A stretch of 64,000 nucleotides of DNA from contig DIZI01000022.1 in assembly GCA_002427885.1 (NCBI GenBank), forward strand, positions 1-64,000. Direction: 5' to 3'. The translations under genes and the position numbers were made by a program. Source of the DNA: Paludibacter sp. UBA6032 (lineage in GTDB: Bacteria > Bacteroidota > Bacteroidia > Bacteroidales > Paludibacteraceae). The notes beneath the pieces were generated by a model. The model saw nothing but the letters and a program-made list of their open reading frames with translations. It had not been told where the DNA came from and ran no database searches. Positions 53,218 to 62,918 of the stretch are shown piece by piece (the first letter of the stretch is position 1; every line of letters begins with the position of its first letter).

Positions 53218-54309
53218 ATGAATATGAAAAACAAAATAAAATGGTTATCTGCATTAGCATTAAGTACAATTTTATTGTATTCATGTACCGATAATGAACC
53301 AATTAATAAAATTGCAACACCTGCAGCCGGTTCATTCAAAATCGCATCAAGTGATTCAGTTCTGTTATTATCCTTAACAGATGCCGGAACTCACTCAGCA
53401 GCTACACTTCAGTGGGATTCGTTGGTTTATGGAATCAGCACACCTGTTACATTTACAATTCAAATGGATTCTTTAAATGGTGATTTTTCAACACCAATTG
53501 AAGAAGAAATTGCAACCGGTCTTTATAAATTTTCTTATACCGATTCGGTTCTAAATAAGCGTGTCAGGAAACTCAAATTAAAACCAACCATTGAAGGTCA
53601 GATTAAAGTAAGGGTTAAAGCAAATTTATCATTTAGCTCATATCCTGTTTATTCAAATGCAGTGGTTTTAAAAGTAACTCCTTTTCTGCCACCACCAGTA
53701 CCAATGGCCTATATTTATATTTCCGGGATTGATGATGACTGGACACAACCATTCAAACGTCCACTTGTTCAAAAAGGTGGTGCCGGTGATTACGAAGGTT
53801 ATTATACAGTGAATTTTTGTTCCTGGAACTGGCAAATCCGGCCTAAAATTAATACCTGGGATTATTTTGGATTTGTCAGCACTACAGGTTTATCGGGAAC
53901 ATTATCAGGATTAAATACCGGAACTGCAAACCATGCGGCTGATTTTCCTGTTATGCCCGGATACTATCGATACAATGTAAATCTGGAAGATAAAACCTAC
54001 ACTATTACTCAAATAACCTCATTCTGTGTTACTGGTGATTTCAATAGCTGGAGTTTAACAGCTAATCCAATGACTTATGACGCAACTACAAAAATATGGA
54101 GTGCCAACTGTGATATTTCGGCGATAGGTTCAGGAATGCAAATCATTGGAAATGGAAACTGGTCATTCAAATACGGTGATGATGGCGATGAGAATTTCAG
54201 TGGTGAATTAAATTATGGCGGTGCAAATATAAAACCAACTTCGACCGGAACCAAAACGGTTAGGATGAATTTGAGTAATCCGGAAAAATACACATACACA
54301 ATTCAATAG
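53218..54309 (+). CDS. susE: SusE/SusF-like surface glycan-binding lipoprotein
   Basis: A 363-residue lipoprotein (lipobox LYSC, Cys about residue 23). Residues about 40-155 are a SusE domain ('DSVLLLSLTDAGTHSAATLQWD', 'VTFTIQMDSLNGDF'). Two starch-binding-like beta-sandwiches follow, the second beginning 'FCVTGDFNSWSL' and ending 'KTVRMNLSNPEKYTYTI'. In Sus-like systems such proteins bind the polymer at the surface; here the ligand should be galactan. It lies 56 bases after susD. A strong hairpin separates it from the enzyme genes. Confidence 0.85.
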   Translation: MNMKNKIKWLSALALSTILLYSCTDNEPINKIATPAAGSFKIASSDSVLLLSLTDAGTHSAATLQWDSLVYGISTPVTFTIQMDSLNGDFSTPIEEEIATGLYKFSYTDSVLNKRVRKLKLKPTIEGQIKVRVKANLSFSSYPVYSNAVVLKVTPFLPPPVPMAYIYISGIDDDWTQPFKRPLVQKGGAGDYEGYYTVNFCSWNWQIRPKINTWDYFGFVSTTGLSGTLSGLNTGTANHAADFPVMPGYYRYNVNLEDKTYTITQITSFCVTGDFNSWSLTANPMTYDATTKIWSANCDISAIGSGMQIIGNGNWSFKYGDDGDENFSGELNYGGANIKPTSTGTKTVRMNLSNPEKYTYTIQ

Positions 54310-54313
54310 ATTA

Positions 54314-54352
54314 TTATGCAAAGGTTTTGTATCTTTACAAACCTTTGCATAA
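54314..54352 (+). terminator. Strong hairpin between susE and the first GH53 gene
   Basis: TTATGCAAAGGTTT and its exact complement form a 14-bp stem around an 11-base loop, directly after the susE stop. The following bases (ACTTTTAT) are only partly T-rich, so it may be a leaky terminator or an mRNA 3'-end stabiliser that sets transporter genes at a higher level than the enzymes. Confidence 0.7.
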
Positions 54353-54374
54353 ACTTTTATAAAACTTTACTACA

Positions 54375-55442
54375 ATGAATTTAAATATCAGAAAATCAGT
54401 TTTATTCTTTATATTTTGTTGTTTATTCGTGCCATATTCATGTGCAAATAATGGAATAACTGAAGGAACCGGAACTCCTGAAATAGCTGATACTATGGCA
54501 TTTTCAAAAGGAGCTGACATTAGTTGGTTGCCGCAAATGGAAGCAAGCGGGTATAAATTTTACAACAATCAGGGCGCTGAAGAAGATTGTTTCAAAATCT
54601 TAAAAGATCTTGGAATGAATACGATTCGTTTACGTACTTTTGTCAATCCAAGTGATGACAAAGCCAGCGGACATTGTAGTAAAGATGAGACGGTAGCCAT
54701 GGCAGTCCGGGCCAGGAACTCGGGAATGCGTGTTATGATTGATTTCCATTACAGTGACAGTTGGGCTGACCCCGGAAAGCAACGTAAACCGAAAGCCTGG
54801 GAAGGTTTGAATTTTACAGACCTCAAACAAGCTTTATACGACTATACTTTTGATGTTATGACTGCCTTAAAAAATGCAGGTATAACACCCGAATGGGTTC
54901 AGGTTGGGAATGAAATCCCAGGCGGAATGGTCTATCCGGAAGGAAGTACGGATAACTGGCCTCAACTGGTTCAGTTAATTAATGAAGGATATAAAGCCAT
55001 TAAAACAGTAAGTCCCGATTCGAAAGTAATTTTACATATCGATCAGGGAAATAACAATGCCCGGTTCCGTTGGTGGTTCGACAATGCAAAAGCAAATGGA
55101 GCAAAATACGATGTAATCGGATTATCCTATTATCCTTACTGGTTGGATGGTCATCCGGATTATACGCTTTCTATTGATGATCTGGGAAATAATCTGAAAG
55201 ATATGGCTTCCAGATACGGAAAAGAAGTAATGGTTGTAGAAGTCGGCGGTGAAGATACCAAAGTACAGAATACGTATGATATGTTGAAAGCCGTTATACA
55301 AAAAGTGAAGGAAGTGCCAAATGGAAAAGGATTGGGAGTTTTATACTGGGAACCGGAAGGTGCCCGTAGTTGGAGTCATTATGGTTTAAGTGCCTGGGGT
55401 GATGATGGAAAACCCACCAAAGCACTTGAAGCATTCCTTTAA
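54375..55442 (+). CDS. GH53 endo-beta-1,4-galactanase, lipoprotein form
   Basis: A 355-residue TIM-barrel enzyme of glycoside hydrolase family 53. It has a lipoprotein signal (PYSC, Cys about residue 23). Catalytic residues are Glu180 (acid/base, 'WVQVGNEIPGG') and Glu289 (nucleophile, 'VMVVEVGG'). Other family phrases are 'KGADISWLPQME', 'NTIRLRTFVNP', 'IDFHYSDSWADPGKQ' and 'GLGVLYWEPEGA'. As a lipoprotein it probably sits on the outer surface and cuts galactan side chains of pectin. The second GH53 gene follows after 24 bases. Confidence 0.92.
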   Translation: MNLNIRKSVLFFIFCCLFVPYSCANNGITEGTGTPEIADTMAFSKGADISWLPQMEASGYKFYNNQGAEEDCFKILKDLGMNTIRLRTFVNPSDDKASGHCSKDETVAMAVRARNSGMRVMIDFHYSDSWADPGKQRKPKAWEGLNFTDLKQALYDYTFDVMTALKNAGITPEWVQVGNEIPGGMVYPEGSTDNWPQLVQLINEGYKAIKTVSPDSKVILHIDQGNNNARFRWWFDNAKANGAKYDVIGLSYYPYWLDGHPDYTLSIDDLGNNLKDMASRYGKEVMVVEVGGEDTKVQNTYDMLKAVIQKVKEVPNGKGLGVLYWEPEGARSWSHYGLSAWGDDGKPTKALEAFL

Positions 55443-55466
55443 TCGGTTAATATTAATATTATTCTA

Positions 55467-56744
55467 ATGAAGAAAAAATCCCTTTATTTTATTCTGTTTT
55501 TGTTACTGATTCAAAATTCAGTTTATAGTGAAAAATCTTCCACTTATATTTTTTCAAATGGAGGGGACATCAGTTGGTTGCCGGAAATGGAGAAAGAATC
55601 CAATTATCAGTTCTTAAACGATAATGGCGTTGCACAGGATTGCTTTCAAATACTGAAAGATCATGGTATCAATACCATTCGCCTCCGTACCTGGGTAAAT
55701 CCGAATATGACCGACTGGAAAAACGGTCATTGCAGTACAGCTGAAACTGTGGCTATGGCCGTTCGGGCTCAAAGTTGGGGTATGCGGGTTATGATTGACT
55801 TTCATTACAGTGACACCTGGGCTGATCCCGGTCATCAGATAAAACCGGCAGCATGGGTTGGACATGATTTTCCAACCTTATTAAATGATTTATATAATTA
55901 TACCTACGGAGTAATGACTGCATTAAATGCCGCTGGTGTGACTCCCGAATGGGTTCAGGTGGGAAATGAAACCTCAGGTGGCATGGTTTATCCCGAAGGG
56001 AGCACAAGTAACTGGTCACAATTAGCACAACTGATTAATAAAGGATATGATGCCGTAAAGGCGGTAAGTCCAACCACCAAAGTTGTTTTGCATATCGATC
56101 AGGGAAATAATAACAGCCGCTTTCGTAACTGGTTTGATAATGCAAAGACCTATGGAGCAAAATATGATGTGATTGGCATGTCATATTATCCGTACTGGAT
56201 AAGTGGGAGTCCTGATTATACACTTTCAATCAATGATTTAGGTAATAACCTGAATGACATGGTCACACGTTATGGTAAAGAAGTTATGGTGGTCGAAGTA
56301 GGTGGACTGGATACAAAGGCTCAAAATACCTATGATATGCTTACTGCAGTGATTAATAAAGTGAAAGCAGTGCCCAACAATAAGGGTTTGGGCGTAATAT
56401 ATTGGGAACCTGAAGGTGCTCGCAGTTGGAGTGGATATGCACTCAGTGCCTGGGGAAGTGACGGAAAGCCGACCATTGCATTAAACGCCTTTAATAATCT
56501 TACTGCATTAGTTAACCCTGCTGAATCAAAATTAAATATGAGGCAGGAGATTGAAAATCATTCATTATCATTTGATGAGGAACTGTCAAAAATAGAAATT
56601 GTAACAATGAATGGAATCGTTATTCATTCTGTTCTAAAATCAAATTCAATCTCAACAAGTAATCTTCCCAAAGGTTTCTATTTAATCAGAGCTTACAGTT
56701 CCAATTCAAAAAATTCAACGGTATTTAAATTCATTTGTAATTGA
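55467..56744 (+). CDS. GH53 endo-beta-1,4-galactanase with T9SS tail
   Basis: A 425-residue GH53 enzyme, a clear paralogue of the preceding product over the catalytic domain (about 25-345). It has acid/base Glu168 ('VQVGNETSGG') and nucleophile Glu277 ('VMVVEVGG'). It has a normal signal peptide in place of a lipobox, and a C-terminal tail (about 350-425) of the T9SS type A kind ('IEIVTMNGIVIHS', 'LPKGFYLIRAYSSNSKNST'). It should therefore leave the cell by type IX secretion, while its neighbour is membrane-bound. The gap to the GH2 gene is 23 bases. Confidence 0.92.
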   Translation: MKKKSLYFILFLLLIQNSVYSEKSSTYIFSNGGDISWLPEMEKESNYQFLNDNGVAQDCFQILKDHGINTIRLRTWVNPNMTDWKNGHCSTAETVAMAVRAQSWGMRVMIDFHYSDTWADPGHQIKPAAWVGHDFPTLLNDLYNYTYGVMTALNAAGVTPEWVQVGNETSGGMVYPEGSTSNWSQLAQLINKGYDAVKAVSPTTKVVLHIDQGNNNSRFRNWFDNAKTYGAKYDVIGMSYYPYWISGSPDYTLSINDLGNNLNDMVTRYGKEVMVVEVGGLDTKAQNTYDMLTAVINKVKAVPNNKGLGVIYWEPEGARSWSGYALSAWGSDGKPTIALNAFNNLTALVNPAESKLNMRQEIENHSLSFDEELSKIEIVTMNGIVIHSVLKSNSISTSNLPKGFYLIRAYSSNSKNSTVFKFICN

Positions 56745-56767
56745 ATTTAAACACAATACTTTAAATT

Positions 56768-59140
56768 ATGAAAAAGGTACTCCTTTCACTTTTGTGTTTG
56801 TTTCCAATATTTATTTTTTCTCAAAACGTCAGGCAAGTTATAAACTTCAATTCCGACTGGCAATTTTCCAATCAGGAAGATTTTGCGGGTTCGCAAACCA
56901 TTGAACCAACTAATAATGATTTTTCATTCTCCGGTTGGAAAAGTGTTACTTTACCACACACCGCTAAAATTGAACCATTGGTTGTTAAAGAACCTTGGGT
57001 GGGTGTAAGTTGGTATAAAAAAGATTTTAAGGCAGATAAAGAATGGAAGAACAAAAAAGTCTTTGTTGAATTTGAAGCAGTCATGCAAAAAGCCGATGTA
57101 TGGATAAATGGAAAATATCTGTTAACTCATTATGGTGGTTATTTACCCTTTACAATTGATATTAGCAACGATATTTTATTTGATAAAACAAACAGAATTG
57201 TTGTAAAAACTGATAACACGGACAATGCGGAAATTCCTCCCGGAAAACCGATTGATAAACTTGATTTCTGCTATTACAGCGGAATTTACAGAAATGTTTC
57301 AATCATTGTTACCAACGGCTTACACATAACCGATGCTGTAGAAGCAAATCTTCCCGCTTCGGGAGGATTGCGTATTTGGTTTCCAAAGGTTTCAGCTCAA
57401 TCTGCAACAATTGCTGTTTCTACAAATATCAGAAACGACTCGGAAACTCAAAAGAAATTCTCTTTAACTTACAAATTATTTAATAAATCAGGCAAACTGA
57501 TAGAAACTATTTCTTCTAAAGAGCAATCACTGGAAGCCAATAAAGCTGCTGACATGCTGCAAAACATTGAAGTAACGAATCCTCAACTCTGGCACCCGGA
57601 TCATCCGGATTTATACACGCTGGAAGTAACTATCAGTGACAATAAGAAAATAACCGATATGGTAGAAACAAAACTCGGAATTCGAAAATTTGAAATTTTA
57701 AAAGACCGGTTTTTGATGAATGATGAACCACTTTTATTGGTTGGAACAAACAGACACCAGGAATATCCATACATTGGTAATGCATTGTCTGACAATGCAC
57801 AATACCGGGATGCAGTAAAAATTAAAGAAGCAGGATTTAATATTGTCCGTCTATCGCATTATCCCCAGTCACCGGCTTTTATGAATGCCTGCGACGAATT
57901 GGGAATTCTAACAATTGCAGCTATTCCGGGTTGGCAGTTTGTTGGTGATGAAACGTTTATGCAACGATCGTATCAGGATGCGCGTGATTTAATTCGCCGG
58001 GACAGAAATCATGCCTCTGTGGCCATGTGGGAATTGTCTTTGAATGAATCACCCATGCCTGATAATTTTATGAAACAGATGGTGGTTATTGCCGGGGAAG
58101 AATCGCCCGAATCGAAACTGATAACCTGTGGCTGGATAAATAAATATTATGACGTCTGGATTCCGGCACGTCAACATGCAAAATTTCCCGATTACTGGAA
58201 AAAATATAAAGGCAAAACTCCTTTGTTTACAGGAGAATATGGCGACTGGGAGTATTTTGCTCAGGACGCTGGTTTGAATCAGGCAGGATATGCCGGACTG
58301 AAAAGTGATGAGCGTACCAGCCGTCAATTGCGTGGAGACGGTGAACAAAGACTGTTACAACAGGCTACCAATTTTGAGGAAGCCCATAACGATAATCTCA
58401 GAAATCCTCATTTAGGTGATGCTAACTGGTTGATGTTCGATTATAACCGGGGATATTCACCCGATATAGAATCATCGGGAATTATGGATATTTTCCGCCT
58501 GCCTAAGTTTGCCTATTATTTTTATCGTTCTCAAAATAAACCGGGTGAATCAACAGGTAGATACGACAAGGGTCCGACAGTAAAAATTGCATCGTACTGG
58601 AATGAAAAAACCGATTTCAGAAATTTGAAGATATTTTCCAATTGTGATGAAGTGGCTTTGTATCTGAACAATAAATTGCTAGAGCGTAAAACATACACAA
58701 AAGATAATATTTCGGAACAACTACCCTACCCTCCGTTTGTGTTCAATCTTCAAAAATATGAACCGGGTGAATTAAAAGCGATTGGATATATCGGAGAGAA
58801 AGCGGTGACGAAAGACATCGTTTGTACAGCCGGCAAGCCATCATTTATCAAATTAACATACGACCGGAGTGGAAAATCGCTAAAAGCCGATGGAAGTGAT
58901 GTCGTATTTTTGTATGCCGTAATTTGCGATGACAAAGGAAATCAGGTAGTTAATTCGGACATTCCAATTCAGTTTACTTTAAAAGGAAAAGGTGATCTGA
59001 TAGGGCAAAACCCGATAATTTCGGAAGCTGGAATAGCGACTATACTTCTGAAAGCAAGTAAGATTTCAGGTAAGATTAATCTGGAAGCAGCTGCCGAAGG
59101 TCTTATTTCAGCTAAAATCACGATTACTTCCGTTAAATAA
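56768..59140 (+). CDS. GH2 beta-galactosidase
   Basis: A 790-residue family 2 glycoside hydrolase with a signal peptide (about 18 residues). Domains in order are a sugar-binding jelly-roll (about 20-180), an Ig-like domain (about 190-300), the TIM barrel (about 300-590) with acid/base Glu427 ('WELSLNES') and nucleophile Glu490 ('FTGEYGDWE'), and C-terminal DUF4982-like and Ig-like domains. It should release galactose from oligomers made by GH53, most likely in the periplasm. It is the last gene of the locus; the 198 bases that follow hold no clear terminator. Confidence 0.9.
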   Translation: MKKVLLSLLCLFPIFIFSQNVRQVINFNSDWQFSNQEDFAGSQTIEPTNNDFSFSGWKSVTLPHTAKIEPLVVKEPWVGVSWYKKDFKADKEWKNKKVFVEFEAVMQKADVWINGKYLLTHYGGYLPFTIDISNDILFDKTNRIVVKTDNTDNAEIPPGKPIDKLDFCYYSGIYRNVSIIVTNGLHITDAVEANLPASGGLRIWFPKVSAQSATIAVSTNIRNDSETQKKFSLTYKLFNKSGKLIETISSKEQSLEANKAADMLQNIEVTNPQLWHPDHPDLYTLEVTISDNKKITDMVETKLGIRKFEILKDRFLMNDEPLLLVGTNRHQEYPYIGNALSDNAQYRDAVKIKEAGFNIVRLSHYPQSPAFMNACDELGILTIAAIPGWQFVGDETFMQRSYQDARDLIRRDRNHASVAMWELSLNESPMPDNFMKQMVVIAGEESPESKLITCGWINKYYDVWIPARQHAKFPDYWKKYKGKTPLFTGEYGDWEYFAQDAGLNQAGYAGLKSDERTSRQLRGDGEQRLLQQATNFEEAHNDNLRNPHLGDANWLMFDYNRGYSPDIESSGIMDIFRLPKFAYYFYRSQNKPGESTGRYDKGPTVKIASYWNEKTDFRNLKIFSNCDEVALYLNNKLLERKTYTKDNISEQLPYPPFVFNLQKYEPGELKAIGYIGEKAVTKDIVCTAGKPSFIKLTYDRSGKSLKADGSDVVFLYAVICDDKGNQVVNSDIPIQFTLKGKGDLIGQNPIISEAGIATILLKASKISGKINLEAAAEGLISAKITITSVK

Positions 59141-59338
59141 TTCTGGATTTCATAACTATTAAATATCCTAAAACCTGTCCCGATTTTCTTCAAAGTATTG
59201 GGTGCTAATTCTGTCAAATGAATAGTGACTTTATTATAGCATTCGCGATTTTTCTACAGACTGATTCGTTCGTAATTATAAAAATAAATCCGAACCAAAT
59301 AATACTTTAATTTGTTTATTGTATAAAATTCACTTACA

Positions 59339-60217
59339 ATGAACAAGATTCGATCCATAGAACAAATCATTGCACCTCCGTCACCACATATGGTGGGTGA
59401 TGGATTTTGGGTACATACATTTTTCCCTGGTAGCAGAACAATGAATCTGCAACGAATGAGTCCGTTTTTTCTAATGGATTATAATGCCAAAACAGAATTT
59501 CACCCGACTGATAAACCACGTGGTGTCGGCGTACATCCCCATCGCGGCTTCGAAACAGTTACAATTGTTTATCAGGGTAGAGTGGCCCATGATGATAGTG
59601 CCGGAAACAGCGGTATTATAAAAGAAGGCGATGTTCAATGGATGACTGCCGCTGCAGGTGTCTTGCACAAAGAGTATCATGAAAAATGTTGGAGTAAGAA
59701 AGGTGGAATGATGCAAATGGTACAATTATGGGTTAATCTACCGGCAAAATTCAAAATGTCTAAACCTAAGTATCAGTCATTATCACACAAACGATTTGGA
59801 AAATTTGAATTACCCGATGACCTTGGAATAATTGAAGTTATTGCCGGTAAGTATCACGGAGCTAAAGGAATTGCTTCAACCTTCACACCAATCGAGTTGT
59901 ACAATGTCAAGCTAAAAAAAGGGGCCATTGTCAATTTCTCATTCCCTGAACATTATAATACCGGCATTTTGGTAATCGATGGCAGGGTTAAACTAAATGA
60001 ACAAATTGCATTAACCGACCATTTTATTCTTTTCTCAAATAATGGCACGGATATTCAGCTCGATGCGTCGAAAGATTCTATATTATTGGTATTAAGTGGT
60101 GAACCAATCAATGAACATATCGAATCATACGGTCCCTTTGTTATGAATACGAAAGAAGAAATATTACAGGCTTACGAAGATTTGAATAAAGGGAAGTTTG
60201 GGCAATTGGAAAAATAA
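59339..60217 (+). CDS. Pirin family protein
   Basis: A 292-residue bicupin. The N-terminal cupin has the metal-binding pattern of pirins: 'RGVGVHPHRGFETVTIVYQG' with two His, and 'AAGVLHKEYHEK' with His and Glu. The C-terminal cupin is degenerate. Pirins bind iron; some have quercetinase activity and others act as redox-sensitive cofactors. The substrate cannot be read from sequence. It has its own terminator at 60257-60294. Confidence 0.9.
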   Translation: MNKIRSIEQIIAPPSPHMVGDGFWVHTFFPGSRTMNLQRMSPFFLMDYNAKTEFHPTDKPRGVGVHPHRGFETVTIVYQGRVAHDDSAGNSGIIKEGDVQWMTAAAGVLHKEYHEKCWSKKGGMMQMVQLWVNLPAKFKMSKPKYQSLSHKRFGKFELPDDLGIIEVIAGKYHGAKGIASTFTPIELYNVKLKKGAIVNFSFPEHYNTGILVIDGRVKLNEQIALTDHFILFSNNGTDIQLDASKDSILLVLSGEPINEHIESYGPFVMNTKEEILQAYEDLNKGKFGQLEK

Positions 60218-60256
60218 ATGAATCCAATACTCTCAAAACAAATACATTATTATCTC

Positions 60257-60294
60257 AAGTCATTTTGATAAAATTTATCTTAATGACTTTTTTT
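60257..60294 (+). terminator. Intrinsic terminator of the pirin gene
   Basis: AAGTCATT pairs with AATGACTT, with further pairing of GATAAA with TTTATC inside, giving a long nearly perfect stem followed by a T-tract. It lies 40 bases after the stop codon. Confidence 0.85.
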
Positions 60295-60319
60295 ATTGTA
60301 AATAATAGACATTTTAAAA

Positions 60320-60358
60320 TTAAGCAGCACTTAATTAATTAATTTATTAGTACTTTTG
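60320..60358 (+). promoter_or_regulatory. Promoter and candidate operator of the XRE-cupin regulator gene
   Basis: An inverted repeat TTAAG-N5-CTTAA (60320-60334) precedes TACTTTTG (60351-60358), a full -7 box, which is 18 bases from the ATG. A similar inverted repeat lies upstream of the next gene, so autoregulation by the XRE protein is possible. Confidence 0.5.
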
Positions 60359-60376
60359 TAAAAAATCAATCTATTT

Positions 60377-60925
60377 ATGAAACGAATTGGAGAAAGAATA
60401 AAACGGAAAAGAGAACAAATGAGCCTGCAATTGAATGATTTAGCTAAAAAAGTAGGCATAAGTCCGAGTGCGCTGTCTCAGATTGAAAACTCGAAAGCAT
60501 TTCCTTCAATAATCACTTTAAAATCGATAGCAGAAAATCTTCAAACAACAGTAGGAGAATTAATTGGAGAAAATGAATCTCTTAGCAATAATCCGGTTGT
60601 CAGAAAAGAAGACATCAAATTTATCGAACGAAATATTAGCGGTTCGGAATTTTATTTCTTGTCAAATCACGATTTAAACAAACATATGGACACCTATCTT
60701 ATTCGGTTTATAAAAAATTCCGACATTGAAGGTTTTTTCAAAAACAATAACGGACAATTTTTTGGCCATGTACTTTGTGGCGAAATTGAATTCTATCTTA
60801 ATAACCAACAGTATTTTCTCCATACAGGCGATAATGTATATTTTAATTCAAAACATCCCTTCACTGCAAGAAATAAATCAGAAGTTGGTGAATTAATCCT
60901 GATTGGTTCTGTCTCTAATTTTTAG
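60377..60925 (+). CDS. XRE-family transcriptional regulator with C-terminal cupin
   Basis: A 182-residue regulator. Residues about 5-60 form a Cro/C1-type helix-turn-helix ('RIKRKREQMSLQLNDLAKKV', then 'ISPSALSQIENSKAFPSIITL'). Residues about 105-180 form a cupin ('FFGHVLCGEIEFYLNNQQYF', 'GDNVYFNSKHPFTARN'), which in this group senses a small ligand. Typical targets are neighbouring metabolic genes. The DUF4914 gene lies 103 bases downstream on the same strand with a related inverted repeat, and aconitase follows. Confidence 0.88.
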   Translation: MKRIGERIKRKREQMSLQLNDLAKKVGISPSALSQIENSKAFPSIITLKSIAENLQTTVGELIGENESLSNNPVVRKEDIKFIERNISGSEFYFLSNHDLNKHMDTYLIRFIKNSDIEGFFKNNNGQFFGHVLCGEIEFYLNNQQYFLHTGDNVYFNSKHPFTARNKSEVGELILIGSVSNF

Positions 60926-60944
60926 TCTAAAACTACGTTAATGA

Positions 60945-60987
60945 TTAAGTATTACTTCATTTATTAAGAAACAATGAATTACCTTTG
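60945..60987 (+). promoter_or_regulatory. Promoter and candidate operator of the DUF4914 gene
   Basis: TTAAG-N5-CTTCA (60945-60959), one base from the inverted repeat found upstream of the regulator, is followed after 20 bp by TACCTTTG (60980-60987), a full TAnnTTTG box. The ATG is 41 bases downstream of the box. Confidence 0.5.
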
Positions 60988-61028
60988 CAAATAAATAATA
61001 AATTAAATTTCCATCAATTTGTATTAGA

Positions 61029-62918
61029 ATGAACAATTTTTTTGAAGAACTTGAAAAGAGAAATGTTGTATTACCTGAAGATGTAAAAACACTACTGAAT
61101 CATTGTGTAAAATTCACTGTATTTGAAACAGTAGAGCAATTAGCATTAGCTGCTGTTGGAGGAAAGGGAAAAAATTCTTTCGAAGTGAAATATGATATTC
61201 CGGGTAAAGGTTTAGTTACCGAGGCTATTGTGCACAAAGTAACGAATGGAATTTCAGCAAATTATACCGAAGCTTATATGCGTCGTCGTGATCCGGATAC
61301 TATGTTGATAGCTGACAATTTACCCAGTGATAAAGAGCGTTTTAACAAAAGATTCGGATACGAGTTTCAATCATTAAAAGATGAAACTTTCAATTGGCTG
61401 AAACAACAGGAACTTGCTGTTTTTTTGTATTTTGCAGGAAATGGCGAATTAGGAGTCGGTGGTATAGCCATCGCTCCTGCAAATGCAGGTTTTTTTGCCA
61501 TGGGATTAGCCATGTTACAAAAAATCATTCCTTTAGCTGAAATTTCAAAAAAATTTGCAATTGATTCAATTATCTACGTTGCTCCTACTTTTCGTCATAC
61601 ACATTTTAACGGAAAACAAATTGTAGTACATAACAGAACCGAAAACAGACACGAAATTTATTCCTATAATTTGTATCCCGGTCCGAGTGCAAAAAAAGGT
61701 TTGTACGGGGCATTATTGACTAAAGGTGAAAAAGAAGGCTGGATTACAGCTCATTGTTCAACCGTACAGGCTATAAGTCCCTACGATAACATAACAACTT
61801 TTATGCACGAAGGTGCCAGTGGTGGTGGCAAAAGTGAAATGTTACAACATATTTTACGTGAACCAAACGGACAGATTTTGATTGGAGAAAATACTGAAAC
61901 AGCCGAGAAACGTTTAATCAGTTTACCCATTTTTTCTACATTTAGTCCTGTAACAGATGATATGGCTTTGTGCCATCCGAGTATTCAAAAACACAACGGG
62001 AAACTGTCCGTTATTGATGCGGAAAATTCCTGGTTTATTCGTGTTGACAGTGTAAATGAATATGGTGATGATCCCTCATTAGAAAAAATCACCATCATGG
62101 CAAAAGAACCCTTACTTTTTCTAAATATAAAATCAAATCCTGATTGCACAGCTCTGATTTGGGATCACATTGAGGATGCCCCCGGCAAACGATGCCCCAA
62201 CCCACGGGTTATTGTACCCCGGCAAATTGTACCAAATGTTATTGAACATGCTGTTTCTGTAGATGTTCGTAGCTTCGGTGTTCGAACTCCACCAAGTTCA
62301 CAAAAAGATCCAAATTATGGAATTATTGGTATGTTCCACATTTTACCTCCTGCATTGGCCTGGTTATGGCGATTGGTAGCTCCACGTGGTCATGCTAATC
62401 CAAGCATTATTGGTGGTGGGAATATGGAATCGGAAGGTGTAGGTTCTTACTGGCCTTTTGCTACAGGAAAAATGGTGACCCATGCGAATTTGTTATTGGA
62501 ACAAATTTTGTCTACTCCTGCCACACGATATACTTTGGTGCCTAACCAGTATATCGGCGTATGGAAAGTAGGATTCAAACCTCAATTAATGATGCGTGAA
62601 TATTTAACCCGACGGGGTAACGCTAAATTACGGAGTGATCAATATCGGGCTGCCAGATGTCCTTTATTGGGTTATGAATTAAACTATTTAACAATAGAGG
62701 GGGCTAAAATACCTTCCCGTTTTTTACAGGTATTTAAACAACCGGAGGTCGGAATAGAGGGTTATGATGCCGGAGCAGAAATATTGACAGATTTTTTCAA
62801 AAATGAGTTAACGAAATATTTAACTCCTGAATTATCAGAAACCGGACGTAAAATAATTGAAGCTTGTTTTGCCGGAGCCAGCGTTGAAGAATATAATGAG
62901 ATTATTCCAATGAATTGA
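61029..62918 (+). CDS. DUF4914 family P-loop protein
   Basis: A 629-residue soluble protein of a family known mainly by number. A Walker A-like loop is seen at residues 262-269 (GASGGGKS), in the form common to PEP carboxykinase and HPr kinase. Later segments such as 'LCHPSIQKHNGKLSVIDAENSWFIRVD' and 'NPSIIGGGNMESEGVGSYWPF' also suggest a nucleotide-binding kinase-like fold. No reaction is known. It lies between the XRE-cupin regulator and aconitase, which hints at a role in central carbon metabolism, but this is inference. It has its own promoter box. Confidence 0.75.
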   Translation: MNNFFEELEKRNVVLPEDVKTLLNHCVKFTVFETVEQLALAAVGGKGKNSFEVKYDIPGKGLVTEAIVHKVTNGISANYTEAYMRRRDPDTMLIADNLPSDKERFNKRFGYEFQSLKDETFNWLKQQELAVFLYFAGNGELGVGGIAIAPANAGFFAMGLAMLQKIIPLAEISKKFAIDSIIYVAPTFRHTHFNGKQIVVHNRTENRHEIYSYNLYPGPSAKKGLYGALLTKGEKEGWITAHCSTVQAISPYDNITTFMHEGASGGGKSEMLQHILREPNGQILIGENTETAEKRLISLPIFSTFSPVTDDMALCHPSIQKHNGKLSVIDAENSWFIRVDSVNEYGDDPSLEKITIMAKEPLLFLNIKSNPDCTALIWDHIEDAPGKRCPNPRVIVPRQIVPNVIEHAVSVDVRSFGVRTPPSSQKDPNYGIIGMFHILPPALAWLWRLVAPRGHANPSIIGGGNMESEGVGSYWPFATGKMVTHANLLLEQILSTPATRYTLVPNQYIGVWKVGFKPQLMMREYLTRRGNAKLRSDQYRAARCPLLGYELNYLTIEGAKIPSRFLQVFKQPEVGIEGYDAGAEILTDFFKNELTKYLTPELSETGRKIIEACFAGASVEEYNEIIPMN

